DNA of 62,124 bases from JBCDCY01 sp039180875 (GCA_039180875.1 JBCDCY010000016.1:1-62124), one strand, 5' to 3'. Shown: positions 1 to 8,818, counted from the first letter of the stretch. Made by a program: numbers and translations. The notes: a model not told the origin generated them from the letters alone.

Positions 1-58
1 CCTCAGCCTGCTTCAGGATGAACGCCTTCTGCGCGTCCGTGAACTTCGATGCCTTCAT
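1..58 (-). CDS. IS3-family transposase OrfA, N-terminus only
   Basis: The 19 visible codons read MKASKFTDAQKAFILKQAE, the characteristic start of OrfA in IS3-family (IS407/IS51-like) transposases. This protein is the helix-turn-helix part that is joined to the DDE integrase OrfB by frameshifting. An AGGAG motif lies about 10 bases before the ATG at 58. The gene runs off the left edge of the window, so its intactness cannot be judged. Confidence 0.75.
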   Translation of the reverse strand, partial: MKASKFTDAQKAFILKQAE

Positions 59-134
59 GCGTCTCCGCTCCTCTCAGCCAGGGACTCAGGTCGCGGAAAA
101 TTCTAGCAGCGGATGGCCCAGTTTTGCGGGAACA
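1..134 (-). mobile_element. End of an IS3-family insertion sequence (partial)
   Basis: The minus strand carries the start of an IS3-type OrfA, and the sequence upstream of that gene ends in a plausible terminal inverted repeat. Read inward from the right edge, it begins TGTTCCCGCAAAACTG (from about 134), with the 5'-TG tip usual for IS3 elements. The 76 bases between this tip and the OrfA ATG match the usual leader length. The rest of the element lies left of the window. The exact right edge is inferred from the TG tip and from the start of sequence that makes sense in the neighbouring HamA-like frame. Confidence 0.6.
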
Positions 135-930
135 GAGCAATTTCCATGCGCAGGTCGCGATCGATCTCCATCCTGACGCCGATGCTCCTGGTGCGCACGC
201 TTGCTATCCAAACTGCCTACCACCGACGGCGCGGAACGGACTCTTTGGCGAGGTCATGGCCGGTCTTTTGACCGAAATCTATCAGGAGGACTTTGTCGGT
301 ACCCACCACTGGACGGTGCCAATTTTCTTGTTCCGTTTCCATGCCGACGTTGAAAGTTATCTCTGGACGCTCGCGCGTGATGCCGATCGCGAGAGGCAGA
401 TATTCGGACGATTTGGATCGGATTTCATCGGCGTGTCACTCGACCATAATCGCGAGGTCATCCGGCTCATCGCCGGGGAGGCCAAATGGCGTAACCGCCT
501 GACACGGTCTTCGGTCGATACGCTGATGCTCGGTGAGTATGAGGAAAACGAGGAGGATGGCGAACGGGTGCGAAATGGCCGAGGCGTATGGTTCGAAATC
601 AATCGCGACACGCCGGTTCCGCACGGCCTACGCCAATTGCAACGACTGCTCGAGCTGCGCGCGCCGGATGACTATGCCGCCGCAATTCTGTCGATTGATC
701 GCGCCATCGCGCTGAACGGACCGCCGCTGCCGCGGACGAACCTCATCTTGATCTGCGGCAATGGGGCGCGTCGCCGTGAGAAAGGCGATTATCTGATCCC
801 CTGGGAAGAATGGCCCGAGGAATACACCGCCCCTCACGACCTTCAGGTCATCGAGCTGGTTCTCGAAGAGGGTGCAGATCTGATCGAGCAGATTTACTCG
901 AGCCTTTGGCAGGCCTGCGTCGATGCCTGA
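49..930 (+). CDS. hamA: HamA-like DUF1837 nuclease subunit (Hachiman-type defence), 5' end replaced by IS
   Basis: This resembles the DUF1837/HamA family, the effector of Hachiman anti-phage systems, a PD-(D/E)xK-type nuclease held in check by its helicase partner. The signature is GSD at residue 125 (in RFGSDFIGVSLD) followed by GEAK at 143-146, so D125, E144 and K146 form the likely active site. The Gly-Glu motif NGLFGE lies at 63-68. The open frame starts at an ATG at 49, but codons before about 135 fall inside the IS end, so the native N-terminus is probably lost or replaced. Within or after the IS edge the only other candidate starts are TTG at 124 and ATG at 256; the latter would remove the conserved front part. 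The stop overlaps the helicase start by 8 bases, indicating a coupled operon. Family assignment is from motifs and neighbourhood. Whether the protein is still made is uncertain. Confidence 0.7.
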   Translation: MPSCVSAPLSQGLRSRKILAADGPVLREQSNFHAQVAIDLHPDADAPGAHACYPNCLPPTARNGLFGEVMAGLLTEIYQEDFVGTHHWTVPIFLFRFHADVESYLWTLARDADRERQIFGRFGSDFIGVSLDHNREVIRLIAGEAKWRNRLTRSSVDTLMLGEYEENEEDGERVRNGRGVWFEINRDTPVPHGLRQLQRLLELRAPDDYAAAILSIDRAIALNGPPLPRTNLILICGNGARRREKGDYLIPWEEWPEEYTAPHDLQVIELVLEEGADLIEQIYSSLWQACVDA

Positions 931-3900
931 ATATGATCCCGAACGGCTCGAAATCGCCGACGGCCTTCGTCGTCAACTCGCCATCGAGAATGAACTTTCA
1001 CGGCCCCAGGCAAGGGCCTTCGTCCGATGTCTCCAGACAAGCTGGCAAGTCCAGACGATCCAATGGACTGAACGCGATTCCAACGGGCAGCTCTCTGACG
1101 CGCGGCGCCTGCTGCATGCCGCCCATGTCTTCCGCGAAATCGAAGGGCCTGGGTCCAGGCGAGGAATCGATTGCTACCGCCGCGCCGGCGAGATTCTCGA
1201 ATGGCTGGCGCGCGCCGACGACGACTCTAGCAGCCAAGTGCCGATAGAACTGCTTGCCGCCGGTGCCTATCAACTCGGCGGGCTTCCCGCGATGGCTACA
1301 GGGCTTATGGCACAAATCCCGACCGAGTTTGATGGAGTGGCGCTATATGGAGCCTTCCTGCGCGCCGACTTCGACGATGTGCTGCGGCGCGCGGTCAACT
1401 TTTGGAGCGCCAAGCCTGAGCTGATGGTGCCCGGAGCCGGCCAGTTCCTCGCCGCGGCGGAGGACCGCGAGGATATCGAACGGGTTGGCCGCTATTTTAC
1501 GATCGAGCTGATCCGAAGCCTCGGTCTGGTCGCCGACAGCCTGCGGCGAGGTGACGATGCACGTCTAGTCCGGGCGATGGACAAGCTGCAAGCGCTTGAG
1601 AGGATGGCTATGCGCATCCTCAGCGACGATGCCTCACTGATAATATCGCTGCTTTATCAGGTCGCCGAGAGCTACAGGAGCGCCAGCATCTACGGCGCAG
1701 TTCGTGCGCTCGCAGAACTGAATCCCGAGCGGCAAGGTCGGCTGCTCGCTTATGCGCGCGATCAGTTCAGTCGGAGGCGCGGCGTTCTGTGGACATCGCA
1801 GCTCCAGGGCATTGATCGCCTTCGACAGGAATCCTCTTTTGCGCTCTGCACGCCGACCGGCTCGGGCAAGACCCTGATTGCCAATCTCGCCCTAGTGCGC
1901 GAGCTGCTGCTGCGCGAAGCCGATGGGCCGGCACCGCTCGCAATGTATCTCGTCCCGTCGCGTGCGCTGGCTGGCGAAGTGGAGGCCAAGCTCCGTTCGG
2001 AACTCGGCAGCGACATGACGGTGACCGCGCTCTACGGCGGTGCCGATTGGGGTATCACCGATGCATGGTTGACCGGCGACCAACCAACCGTACTGATCGC
2101 GACAGTCGAGAAGGCCGACGCTTTAATGCGCTATCTTGGACCGATCCTGACGGCGCGGCTCCGGCTAATCATTGTCGATGAAGCCCATCAGGTCGTTCCC
2201 GAAGCCAATGAGAACACCCGCGTCAGCTTTTCAGAGCACATCAATCGCGCCATTCGGCTCGAGCAACTGGTCTCCCGCGTTCTGGTCCAGCGTCCCGATG
2301 TCGTCCGTATCGCGCTCACTGCAGTAGCCGGAGGCGCCGCGGGCCCGGTCGCCAAATGGATCGAGGGCAGCGCCGATGCAACCGCTGTCGGGGTGCGCTA
2401 CCGCAGCACACGCCAGGTGATCGGCGTACTAGAAACCGCGCCCGGCGCACAGGGGCGGATCCTCCTCGATATTATGAACGGTCGGACGCTTTACGTCCGC
2501 GGTCAGGAGCAGCCCGTCTATCTGCCGCTGCGGATGCCTCCGATGCCAGACATCCCCGCGCGCATGCGCAACAGCCTCAATCGCTTTAACTGCTTAAGCG
2601 TGCTCTGGACCGCACTCCATCTCGTCGAGGAAGATCAGCGCATTCTGATCTCGGTGGCCCAGGAGCCGGAGCAGACGATGCGCTGGTTCCAAGAAGCGCT
2701 GCTGCTTCCAGCTTGGGCGAATGCGCCCCAGTTCCGGGTGCCTGAGGGGTTTTTGCGCGAGCGTTTTGATGAAGCTCGCGCAGCATGCCGCGATTATTGC
2801 GGCGAGGCGTCGTTTGAGATGTTTTTGCTAGAACGCGGTATCGCCTCGAGCCACGGCCAGATGCCCCAGCGCCTGCGGCGGCTGATGACCGAGATGATCG
2901 AGCGACGGATCTGTCCAATCACGGTCGCGACTGCCACACTGACTGAAGGTGTGAACCTGCCCTTCGACCTCATTTTTCTGACCTCGCTCAAGCGGCGGTC
3001 CTGGGACCAGGTCACCGAGCAGCAAGTCGTCACTCCGTTGCCAACCTCCGAGATCCGCAACCTTGCCGGGCGTGCAGGTCGACCGGGCGCGTCCAAGGGC
3101 CTCGAAGGCATGACACTCGTCGCCATCCCGACGGGCGTGGCGGCAACAGCACCCAAAAGAATTCCTGTCCAACGTCAGCAGCGCGTCGAACTCCAGCGTG
3201 ATTATGACAGGATGCGCGAAGCGCTCCTGATCGAGGAGGCCGAGGCCAGAGAAGTGGAAAGTCCGCTGGCCCTGCTATTGTGGACGATCCGCGAGCGCGC
3301 CATTCGTATCCTTGGAGTCGAGCCCGATGATTTTCTCGACTGGCTCGAAAGCACCGCGCCGACCGATATCAGCGATGACGCAGGGGAAGACGCCGGCGAT
3401 CGCAGGTCTCGCCTGGCGGACGCCGTAGACGAGCTGGATGGGATCCTGCTGACCGCAATCGAGGAAATTGCCAAGGCCGAGGAGCAGGAGATGATGCCGG
3501 CCCGTGCCGAGGAGCATCTGGCGCAACTTTGGGGTACCACCTTCAGCGCCGTCGCGGCCGAGCAGGAGGCCTGGCTTGAGGAGGCTTTCATCCAGCGCGG
3601 GCGCGGTATAATTGAAACCGTCTATTCTGATGCCTCCGAGCGCCGCCGTCTCTACCAGTACGGGTTCACCCCACTGGTTGGAAGGCGCTTCGAAGAGGTC
3701 GTGCCGAAAATTCGCAAGCTCATCGAAGACGCCGACAGTTATGGCGAAGACGAGCCGACGGCGCGCATCAATGTGTTCGAGGCAATTGGCGATCTGCTCG
3801 CCGCCGACCGCGGCTTCGGCTTCCGTGTGCGAAGCACTGATACGGACCGGGCGCTGCTCGACCGCCGGGCCGATGTACTCGGATGGTGGATGGACGAACC

Positions 3901-4552
3901 CAACAGTCTCAATCCCGATGCTGCCGCGCTGCGAAGCTGGCAGCGGTTCGTAGCTGATAATCTCGAATTCCGGCTCGGCGTGGCAATCGGCGCCGTCGTC
4001 GCCCAGGCCTGGTCCGAAGGCGCAGCTAACGCTTTCGCGGTGCCGACGCTCGCGGAGTGGAAGGAGACCACCGGCATGCCATGGTTCGGCTTCTGGGCGC
4101 GCGAGTTGCTTCGTTGGGGCACACACGATCCCTTCGTCGCCTTCTCGCTGTCTCAAGGCCTCGTGCAAACACGTGAGGCGGCGGCAGCGCGGCGCGACGA
4201 ATTCGAAGCGTGGCTTGAGGACGAGCTCGACGAGATTGCATCGGATGATTTGATTGACCCGCAACACTTTCTGCGCTGGCAACTCAGCCTGGCGCGCGAC
4301 GTTCGTGACAGATTTGACGATCTTCCCGAGCTGGTTGAGCTTACCGGCACTGATGGTCGGCGCCACCGATACAGTGTTATTCCCGCGCGACGCGATGGCC
4401 GTGTGCGCTGGATCGATCCCGCAGGCTTCGAACTGGCGCAGTCCGATGACATCTTCGACGAATTCGGTCCCGGCGCAATTCGGAATGATTTCGAGCTGCA
4501 TACCGACAGCGCTGAAGCACAGGTGCACCGAACCTTCGCGGCGGGTAGGTAA
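923..4552 (+). CDS. hamB: HamB-like DEAH-box helicase (Hachiman-type defence)
   Basis: This is a superfamily 2 helicase of 1209 residues. Walker A is TPTGSGKT at 310-317, motif II is DEAH at 419-422, a TAVAGG motif III follows, and motif VI is NLAGRAGRPG at 713-722. In Hachiman the HamB helicase senses damaged or invading DNA and releases the HamA nuclease. Co-transcription and overlap with the upstream DUF1837 gene support that pairing. The protein is large: about 300 residues precede the helicase core and nearly 500 follow motif VI, with acidic, helix-rich stretches (around 820-880). I recognise no additional catalytic motif in those flanks. An AbpB-type or other DUF1837-associated helicase is an alternative name. 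The frame is intact, in contrast to the damaged 5' end of its partner. Confidence 0.75.
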   Translation: MPEYDPERLEIADGLRRQLAIENELSRPQARAFVRCLQTSWQVQTIQWTERDSNGQLSDARRLLHAAHVFREIEGPGSRRGIDCYRRAGEILEWLARADDDSSSQVPIELLAAGAYQLGGLPAMATGLMAQIPTEFDGVALYGAFLRADFDDVLRRAVNFWSAKPELMVPGAGQFLAAAEDREDIERVGRYFTIELIRSLGLVADSLRRGDDARLVRAMDKLQALERMAMRILSDDASLIISLLYQVAESYRSASIYGAVRALAELNPERQGRLLAYARDQFSRRRGVLWTSQLQGIDRLRQESSFALCTPTGSGKTLIANLALVRELLLREADGPAPLAMYLVPSRALAGEVEAKLRSELGSDMTVTALYGGADWGITDAWLTGDQPTVLIATVEKADALMRYLGPILTARLRLIIVDEAHQVVPEANENTRVSFSEHINRAIRLEQLVSRVLVQRPDVVRIALTAVAGGAAGPVAKWIEGSADATAVGVRYRSTRQVIGVLETAPGAQGRILLDIMNGRTLYVRGQEQPVYLPLRMPPMPDIPARMRNSLNRFNCLSVLWTALHLVEEDQRILISVAQEPEQTMRWFQEALLLPAWANAPQFRVPEGFLRERFDEARAACRDYCGEASFEMFLLERGIASSHGQMPQRLRRLMTEMIERRICPITVATATLTEGVNLPFDLIFLTSLKRRSWDQVTEQQVVTPLPTSEIRNLAGRAGRPGASKGLEGMTLVAIPTGVAATAPKRIPVQRQQRVELQRDYDRMREALLIEEAEAREVESPLALLLWTIRERAIRILGVEPDDFLDWLESTAPTDISDDAGEDAGDRRSRLADAVDELDGILLTAIEEIAKAEEQEMMPARAEEHLAQLWGTTFSAVAAEQEAWLEEAFIQRGRGIIETVYSDASERRRLYQYGFTPLVGRRFEEVVPKIRKLIEDADSYGEDEPTARINVFEAIGDLLAADRGFGFRVRSTDTDRALLDRRADVLGWWMDEPNSLNPDAAALRSWQRFVADNLEFRLGVAIGAVVAQAWSEGAANAFAVPTLAEWKETTGMPWFGFWARELLRWGTHDPFVAFSLSQGLVQTREAAAARRDEFEAWLEDELDEIASDDLIDPQHFLRWQLSLARDVRDRFDDLPELVELTGTDGRRHRYSVIPARRDGRVRWIDPAGFELAQSDDIFDEFGPGAIRNDFELHTDSAEAQVHRTFAAGR

Positions 4553-4554
4553 AG

Positions 4555-4571
4555 TCACCATTTTGTGGTGA
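4555..4571. terminator. Short hairpin between convergent genes
   Basis: TCACCA and TGGTGA form a perfect 6-bp stem around a TTTTG loop, three bases after the helicase stop and before the convergent AlpA-type gene. There is no U-tract, so termination is only suggested by position. A second weaker pairing, CTCGA with TCGAG, follows at about 4580-4600. Confidence 0.35.
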
Positions 4572-4610
4572 TCCATGGACTCGAAGCTCTGTTCGAGCCC
4601 ACGGAGGTTG

Positions 4611-4904
4611 CTATTTCACCGGACGGGTAGGGCGTAAGCGGACGTCAGGGAACGGACCGGTTTCGATCCGACCCGACCTCGAGGCACGCTTTCGCGTTTC
4701 CAGCCAGGCTTCGACTTCCCGCAGGTCCCAAACGACACAACGCTTGGAGAGATAGAAACGTTGGGGAAACTCGCCCCGCTTCTCCATCTCATAAATTGTC
4801 GTCTCTGCTAGCGGCACAATCGCTTTCAACTCATCTCGCCGAATGGCGCGAGGGCCTTCCGGCAACCGAGGGCGGTTCCCATTGTTCGTGGCAAGTCTGG
4901 TCAT
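4611..4904 (-). CDS. AlpA-family DNA-binding regulator
   Basis: This 97-residue protein has the AlpA/MerR-like winged helix layout: a recognition region LAETTIYEMEKRGEFPQRF, then a VVWDLREVEAWL segment near the C-terminus. AlpA proteins are small activators of integrase or excision genes in prophages and integrative elements. The start at 4904 is chosen over an upstream in-frame ATG (4985) because AAGGAG sits seven bases before it. The gene converges on the HamB-like helicase. No integrase is visible in the window. It therefore marks this segment as part of a mobile element without proving which one. Confidence 0.8.
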   Translation of the reverse strand: MTRLATNNGNRPRLPEGPRAIRRDELKAIVPLAETTIYEMEKRGEFPQRFYLSKRCVVWDLREVEAWLETRKRASRSGRIETGPFPDVRLRPTRPVK

Positions 4905-5683
4905 ATCATTCTCCTTAAGCTCGCCGCATGTGCGGCGGATAAGGAGTGCCGGGTATGTCGAGAGGCGAAGAGTCGATAGCGACATCTGCAGACAGGACCG
5001 AGTTGTGGAACTCGCTGCGGAGGGGTCGCCGACCTTCGTAGTCTCGATCCGAAAATGCTCGCGCTGAAGATAGCGTCCCAGAGGGATTTCGAGTCAGCAT
5101 CCCCAGCTCGGCTATATGGCGTCAAGATGTGCGCGATCCGATCCAACGTCGCCGCTACAACACGGATGCCGAGAGACAGCCTCTCACCAATAGGCCGTAT
5201 GTTGTCCGTCATATTCGACGGTTACCGTAGCTTTAGGCGTCAGATATGACGACTAAGATGAATTTCCTCCGGCAGAGCAGGCTCTCTGATCGTCTCGACA
5301 GGCAGATCGAAACCTTGCACGCGATCGCTTTGCTGCTCAGCGTTTGTACCCTTGGTGCGCTGCGGCCCCTATTTGCGAACTCTGGGGTATCCAGGCGCGC
5401 AATGGCGTAGAAGCGTAGAGTAGTAGGACGGTACAAGCCCTCTTCCTGAGAATGACCCGATTGAGCCTATAGTCGGAGGTTGACGACCGATTGGTGGCGA
5501 ATGTCCGTAAAGACGGTCGCCAGCGAAAAGGCAGAAAAATGCTAAGGAGATCAACAGTGAAAGAATCTGTCGATACTCCTGACGGGAGGCAAGATTGAGC
5601 GGAAATTTTTTCTCATTGAAATCAGCGATGTAATGATCGTGAGGATAATCGAGTGGGAGTGATTGGGGGGATTGCGGACGTTC
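4905..5683. other. Gene-poor stretch between accessory segment and typA
   Basis: About 0.8 kb without a convincing gene. The one frame with a positional argument is on the minus strand at 4901-5212: 103 codons ending in a TGA that overlaps the AlpA-type ATG as ATGA. Its front half (LDRIAHILTPYSRAGDADSKSLWDA... region) could be protein-like, but its back half is Arg/Ser/His-rich and resembles no family I know. Base composition is less GC-rich than in the core genes. I see no integrase remnant, tRNA or clear attachment repeat. Confidence 0.5.
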
Positions 5684-5699
5684 GGAGCCAAACGGCTCC
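5684..5699 (-). terminator. Hairpin downstream of typA
   Basis: GGAGCC and GGCTCC pair around an AAAC loop about 20 bases beyond the typA stop codon. It lacks a clear U-tract on the minus strand, so it is only a candidate terminator or 3'-end stabiliser. Confidence 0.4.
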
Positions 5700-5719
5700 C
5701 TCTCCGCCCATCGTGAGCG

Positions 5720-7540
5720 TCAGCCGGCCTGGCGGGCCGCGCGCTTCCTCTCATGCGGGTCTAGGAAGCGCTTTCGGAGCCGCACCACTTTGGGCGTCAC
5801 CTCCACCAACTCGTCGTCATCGATATAGGCGATCGCCTGCTCGAGGGTGAGGCGCGTCGGCGGGGTCAGGATCACCGCGTCGTCCTTCCCCGCCGCCCGG
5901 ATATTGGTGAGCTTCTTGCCTTTCAGCGGATTGACCTCGAGATCGTTGTCGCGGGCGTGCTCGCCGATGATCATGCCCTGATAGACCGGCTCTTGCGGGC
6001 CGATGAAGAGGCGACCGCGCTCCTCGAGGTTGAAGAGCGCATAGGCGACGGAGGTGCCGGTCTCCATGGAGATCAGAACGCCGGCCCGCCGCCCAGGGAT
6101 CGCGCCCTTGTAAGGCGCCCACTCGTGAAAGACCCGGTTCAGCACGCCGGTGCCGCGGGTGTCGGTCAGGAACTCGCCGTGATAGCCGATCAACCCGCGA
6201 GAGGGGACGTGGGCGACGATCCGGGTCTTGCCGGCGCCGGCGGGGCGCATCTCCACCATCTCGCCCCGGCGGGCGCCGGTCAGCTTTTCGATGACGGCGC
6301 CGGTGAACTCGTCGTCGACGTCGACCGTCACCTCCTCCACCGGCTCGAGGCGCTGGCCGCCCTCATGCCGGAAGAGGACGCGGGGGCGGGAGACGGAGAG
6401 CTCGAAGCCCTCCCGCCGCATGTTCTCGATCAGCACGCCGAGCTGCAGTTCGCCCCGGCCGGCAACCTCAAACGCCTCACCGCCCTCGGTGTCGGAAACG
6501 CGGATGGCGACTTTCGACTCCGCCTCCTTCAGCAGGCGGTCGCGGATCACCCGGGACTGCACCTTGGCACCGTCGCGCCCGGCGAAGGCGCTGTCGTTGA
6601 TGCCGAAGGTGACGGAGATCGTCGGCGGGTCGATCGCCTGGGCCGGCAGGGGTTCGGCCACTGCCGGCGCGGCAAGAGTGTCGGCGACCGTCGCCTTGGC
6701 CATGCCGGCGAGCGCCACGATGTCGCCGGCCTCCGCCACCTCGATCGATTGCTGGGCGAGGCCGCGGAAGGCGAGGATCTTGGTCACGCGAAAGCGCTCG
6801 ATCTCCTCCCCCGTGCGGGCGAGCGCCTTGATGGTTTCGCCCGGCGTGAGGCGCCCGGCCTCCACCCGCCCGGTCAGCAACCGGCCGAGATAGGGATCGG
6901 CCGACAGCGTCGTCGCCAGCATGCGAAAGGGCGCCTCGAGCGCCGCCGCCTTGCCCGGCGCCGGGACGTGGGAGACGATCAGGTCGAAGAGCGCATCCAG
7001 GTCCTGCCGGGGCCCGTCGAGCGTCAGATCCGCCCAGCCGGAGCGGCCGGAGGCGTAGACCGTCGGGAAATCCAACTGCTCGTCCGTCGCCCCGAGGGCC
7101 ACGAACAGGTCGAACACCTCGTCGAGCGCCCGATCCGGCTCCGCCTCCGCCTTGTCGACCTTGTTGAGCACGACGATCGGGCGCAGCCCTTGGGCCAGCG
7201 CCTTGGCCGTCACGAACTTGGTCTGCGGCATCGGCCCCTCGGCCGCATCCACCAGCAGCACCACGCCGTCCACCATCGAGAGGATGCGCTCCACCTCCCC
7301 ACCGAAATCGGCGTGGCCCGGCGTGTCGACGATGTTGATGCGGGTGCCCTGCCATTCGAGGGAGGTGCATTTGGCGAGGATGGTGATACCCCGTTCCCGC
7401 TCCAGATCGTTGGAGTCGAGCGCCCGCTCCGCCACCGCCTGATTGGCCCGGAAGGTGCCCGATTGGGCGAGCAACGTGTCGACGAGCGTCGTCTTCCCAT
7501 GGTCGACATGGGCGATGATCGCGATGTTCCTGAGCTCCAT
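5720..7540 (-). CDS. typA: Ribosome-associated translational GTPase TypA/BipA
   Basis: The 606-residue protein has the full translational GTPase layout: P-loop AHVDHGKT at 10-17, switch II DTPGHADF, and NKVD for guanine specificity. These are followed by EF-Tu domain 2, EF-G-like domains and the TypA-specific C-terminal domain. TypA binds the 70S ribosome and helps 50S assembly and stress or cold adaptation. Length matches the family (about 605-610 residues). The gene lies downstream of a tRNA-Leu in the same direction, 58 bases away. It is a core gene and marks the end of the left accessory segment. Confidence 0.97.
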   Translation of the reverse strand: MELRNIAIIAHVDHGKTTLVDTLLAQSGTFRANQAVAERALDSNDLERERGITILAKCTSLEWQGTRINIVDTPGHADFGGEVERILSMVDGVVLLVDAAEGPMPQTKFVTAKALAQGLRPIVVLNKVDKAEAEPDRALDEVFDLFVALGATDEQLDFPTVYASGRSGWADLTLDGPRQDLDALFDLIVSHVPAPGKAAALEAPFRMLATTLSADPYLGRLLTGRVEAGRLTPGETIKALARTGEEIERFRVTKILAFRGLAQQSIEVAEAGDIVALAGMAKATVADTLAAPAVAEPLPAQAIDPPTISVTFGINDSAFAGRDGAKVQSRVIRDRLLKEAESKVAIRVSDTEGGEAFEVAGRGELQLGVLIENMRREGFELSVSRPRVLFRHEGGQRLEPVEEVTVDVDDEFTGAVIEKLTGARRGEMVEMRPAGAGKTRIVAHVPSRGLIGYHGEFLTDTRGTGVLNRVFHEWAPYKGAIPGRRAGVLISMETGTSVAYALFNLEERGRLFIGPQEPVYQGMIIGEHARDNDLEVNPLKGKKLTNIRAAGKDDAVILTPPTRLTLEQAIAYIDDDELVEVTPKVVRLRKRFLDPHERKRAARQAG

Positions 7541-7598
7541 GCCCTGCCCCTCGCCGAACTATGCGCGACGCCCCCGCTGCGCCCGCTTGTCTAGGATC

Positions 7599-7684
7599 GC
7601 TGGTGCCCGAGGCCGGACTCGAACCGGCACGCCTTGCGGCGGGGGATTTTGAATCCCCTGCGTCTACCAATTCCGCCACTCGGG
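7599..7684 (-). tRNA. tRNA-Leu (anticodon CAA)
   Basis: The minus strand from 7684 to 7599 folds as an 86-nt class II tRNA. The acceptor arm GCCCGAG pairs with CTCGGGC and is followed by discriminator A and an encoded CCA. The anticodon stem GGGGA/TCCCC encloses TTCAAAA, placing CAA at 34-36. A long variable arm (GCCGCAAGGCG region) is typical of tRNA-Leu, and the T-arm has GGTTCGAGTCC. It decodes UUG codons. Confidence 0.97.
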
Positions 7685-7879
7685 CCGCGCGCCGTGGCTA
7701 CACCGTGGACCTCGCAAGGGCAATCGGCTTTCGGATCGCGTAGGATGACGGCAGCGGCGCGGAGTCAACGTCCGCGCTGAGCTGATCCTGACCGATGACG
7801 CGACCGGGGACGATCGGGGGCTGGCGGGGTTTCTCGCTCTGGCGGCCCCGAGATGCGGCCATCTCGGCGCCCTGTGCCG

Positions 7880-8779
7880 TCAAAGCTGTTGTTCGAGGTC
7901 CCGGCAGGTGGCGGCGAGCAGTTCGGAGAAGGCCGCGACATTCGCGCCGAGGGTGCGGGCACCGGTCGGGCGCACCAGCCAGATGGAGAGCGGCAGGGGT
8001 GCGGCATCGCTCAGGTCCACCCGCACAAGCGCGCCGGCCGCAATCAGGTCCCCCACGTCCCAGAGCGAGTGCAGCCCGAGACCGAGCCCGGCGACGACAC
8101 CGTCGCGCAGCGCCTCGTTGGCGTTGCTCACCAGGGCACCCTCGACCGTGACGTTGACCGGCGCGCCGTCCGACCTCAGGAAGCTCCAAGAGGGCGCCGA
8201 CGTCCGGCGCAGGCAGGAATGGTCCGCCAGATCCGCCAGGCGGCGCGGCGTGCCGCGGTCGGCCAGGTAGCCGGGTGCGGCCACCAGCGCCAGGGGGTTC
8301 GAGGCGACGCGCCGGGCCGGATGCGGGCCGCTGCGCCCGGGCGCGATACGCACCGCGACGTCGATGCCGCGCTCCACCAGGTCGATCACGTCGTCGCTGA
8401 GATGCAGGTCCAGGCGCAGGTCGCGGTGCTCCGCCAGCAGCTGGGCGGCGAGAGGAGAGAGCACCTGATGGCCGAACGAAACGGGGGCGGTCACCCGAAG
8501 ATGACCCCTTGGGCTGCGATCGCCGCCCACGGCGGCCTGGGCCGCCTCCGCCGCCTCGATCACCTGGCGGGCATGAGGCAGGAACGCCTCCCCCTCGAAG
8601 GTGAGCGCAAGGGACCGGGTCGTGCGCTGCATCAGGCGCACCCCGAGCGCGGCCTCCAACCGCGCCAGACGCCGGCTCGCGATCTGGGGCGTGATGCCGA
8701 GCTGTTCGGCGGCTTGCGCGAGGCTCGGGGCCCCGGCGGCGCGGACGAGGAGCGCGAGGTCATCGAGATCGAGGGCCAT
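7880..8779 (-). CDS. LysR-family transcriptional regulator (divergent from quinone oxidoreductase)
   Basis: This is a LysR regulator with an N-terminal winged HTH (SLAQAAEQLGITPQIASRRL region) and a substrate-binding effector domain that starts at GHLRVTAPVSFG, as in the CrgA-like subgroup. The ATG at 8779 is preferred over one four codons upstream because GGAG lies six bases before it. It is transcribed divergently from a zinc-free MDR oxidoreductase, with a LysR-type box between them, so that gene and its own promoter are the likely targets. The inducer is unknown; quinones or related electrophiles are a guess from the enzymes next door. Confidence 0.9.
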   Translation of the reverse strand: MALDLDDLALLVRAAGAPSLAQAAEQLGITPQIASRRLARLEAALGVRLMQRTTRSLALTFEGEAFLPHARQVIEAAEAAQAAVGGDRSPRGHLRVTAPVSFGHQVLSPLAAQLLAEHRDLRLDLHLSDDVIDLVERGIDVAVRIAPGRSGPHPARRVASNPLALVAAPGYLADRGTPRRLADLADHSCLRRTSAPSWSFLRSDGAPVNVTVEGALVSNANEALRDGVVAGLGLGLHSLWDVGDLIAAGALVRVDLSDAAPLPLSIWLVRPTGARTLGANVAAFSELLAATCRDLEQQL

Positions 8780-8801
8780 TATTGGCTCCATGGCGGGTGA
8801 T

Positions 8802-8818
8802 TATCCCGCCAAACGATA
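8802..8818. promoter_or_regulatory. LysR-type operator candidate
   Basis: TATC-N9-GATA lies in the 135-base divergent region between the LysR gene and the oxidoreductase. This satisfies the classical T-N11-A LysR box inside a dyad (ATC-N9-GAT, as for NodD-type boxes). Its position 22 bases from the regulator start suggests an autoregulatory and activating site. Confidence 0.5.

Noticed and set aside
5957..7594. 545-codon plus-strand frame opposite typA
   Set aside because: It is rich in Arg, Gly and His without domain pattern and covers a complete typA on the other strand. Long antisense frames are expected at this GC content.
7599..7684. tRNA-Leu as the attachment site of the defence element
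   Set aside because: Core typA lies between the tRNA 3' end and the accessory genes, and I see no copy of the tRNA 3' end elsewhere in the window.
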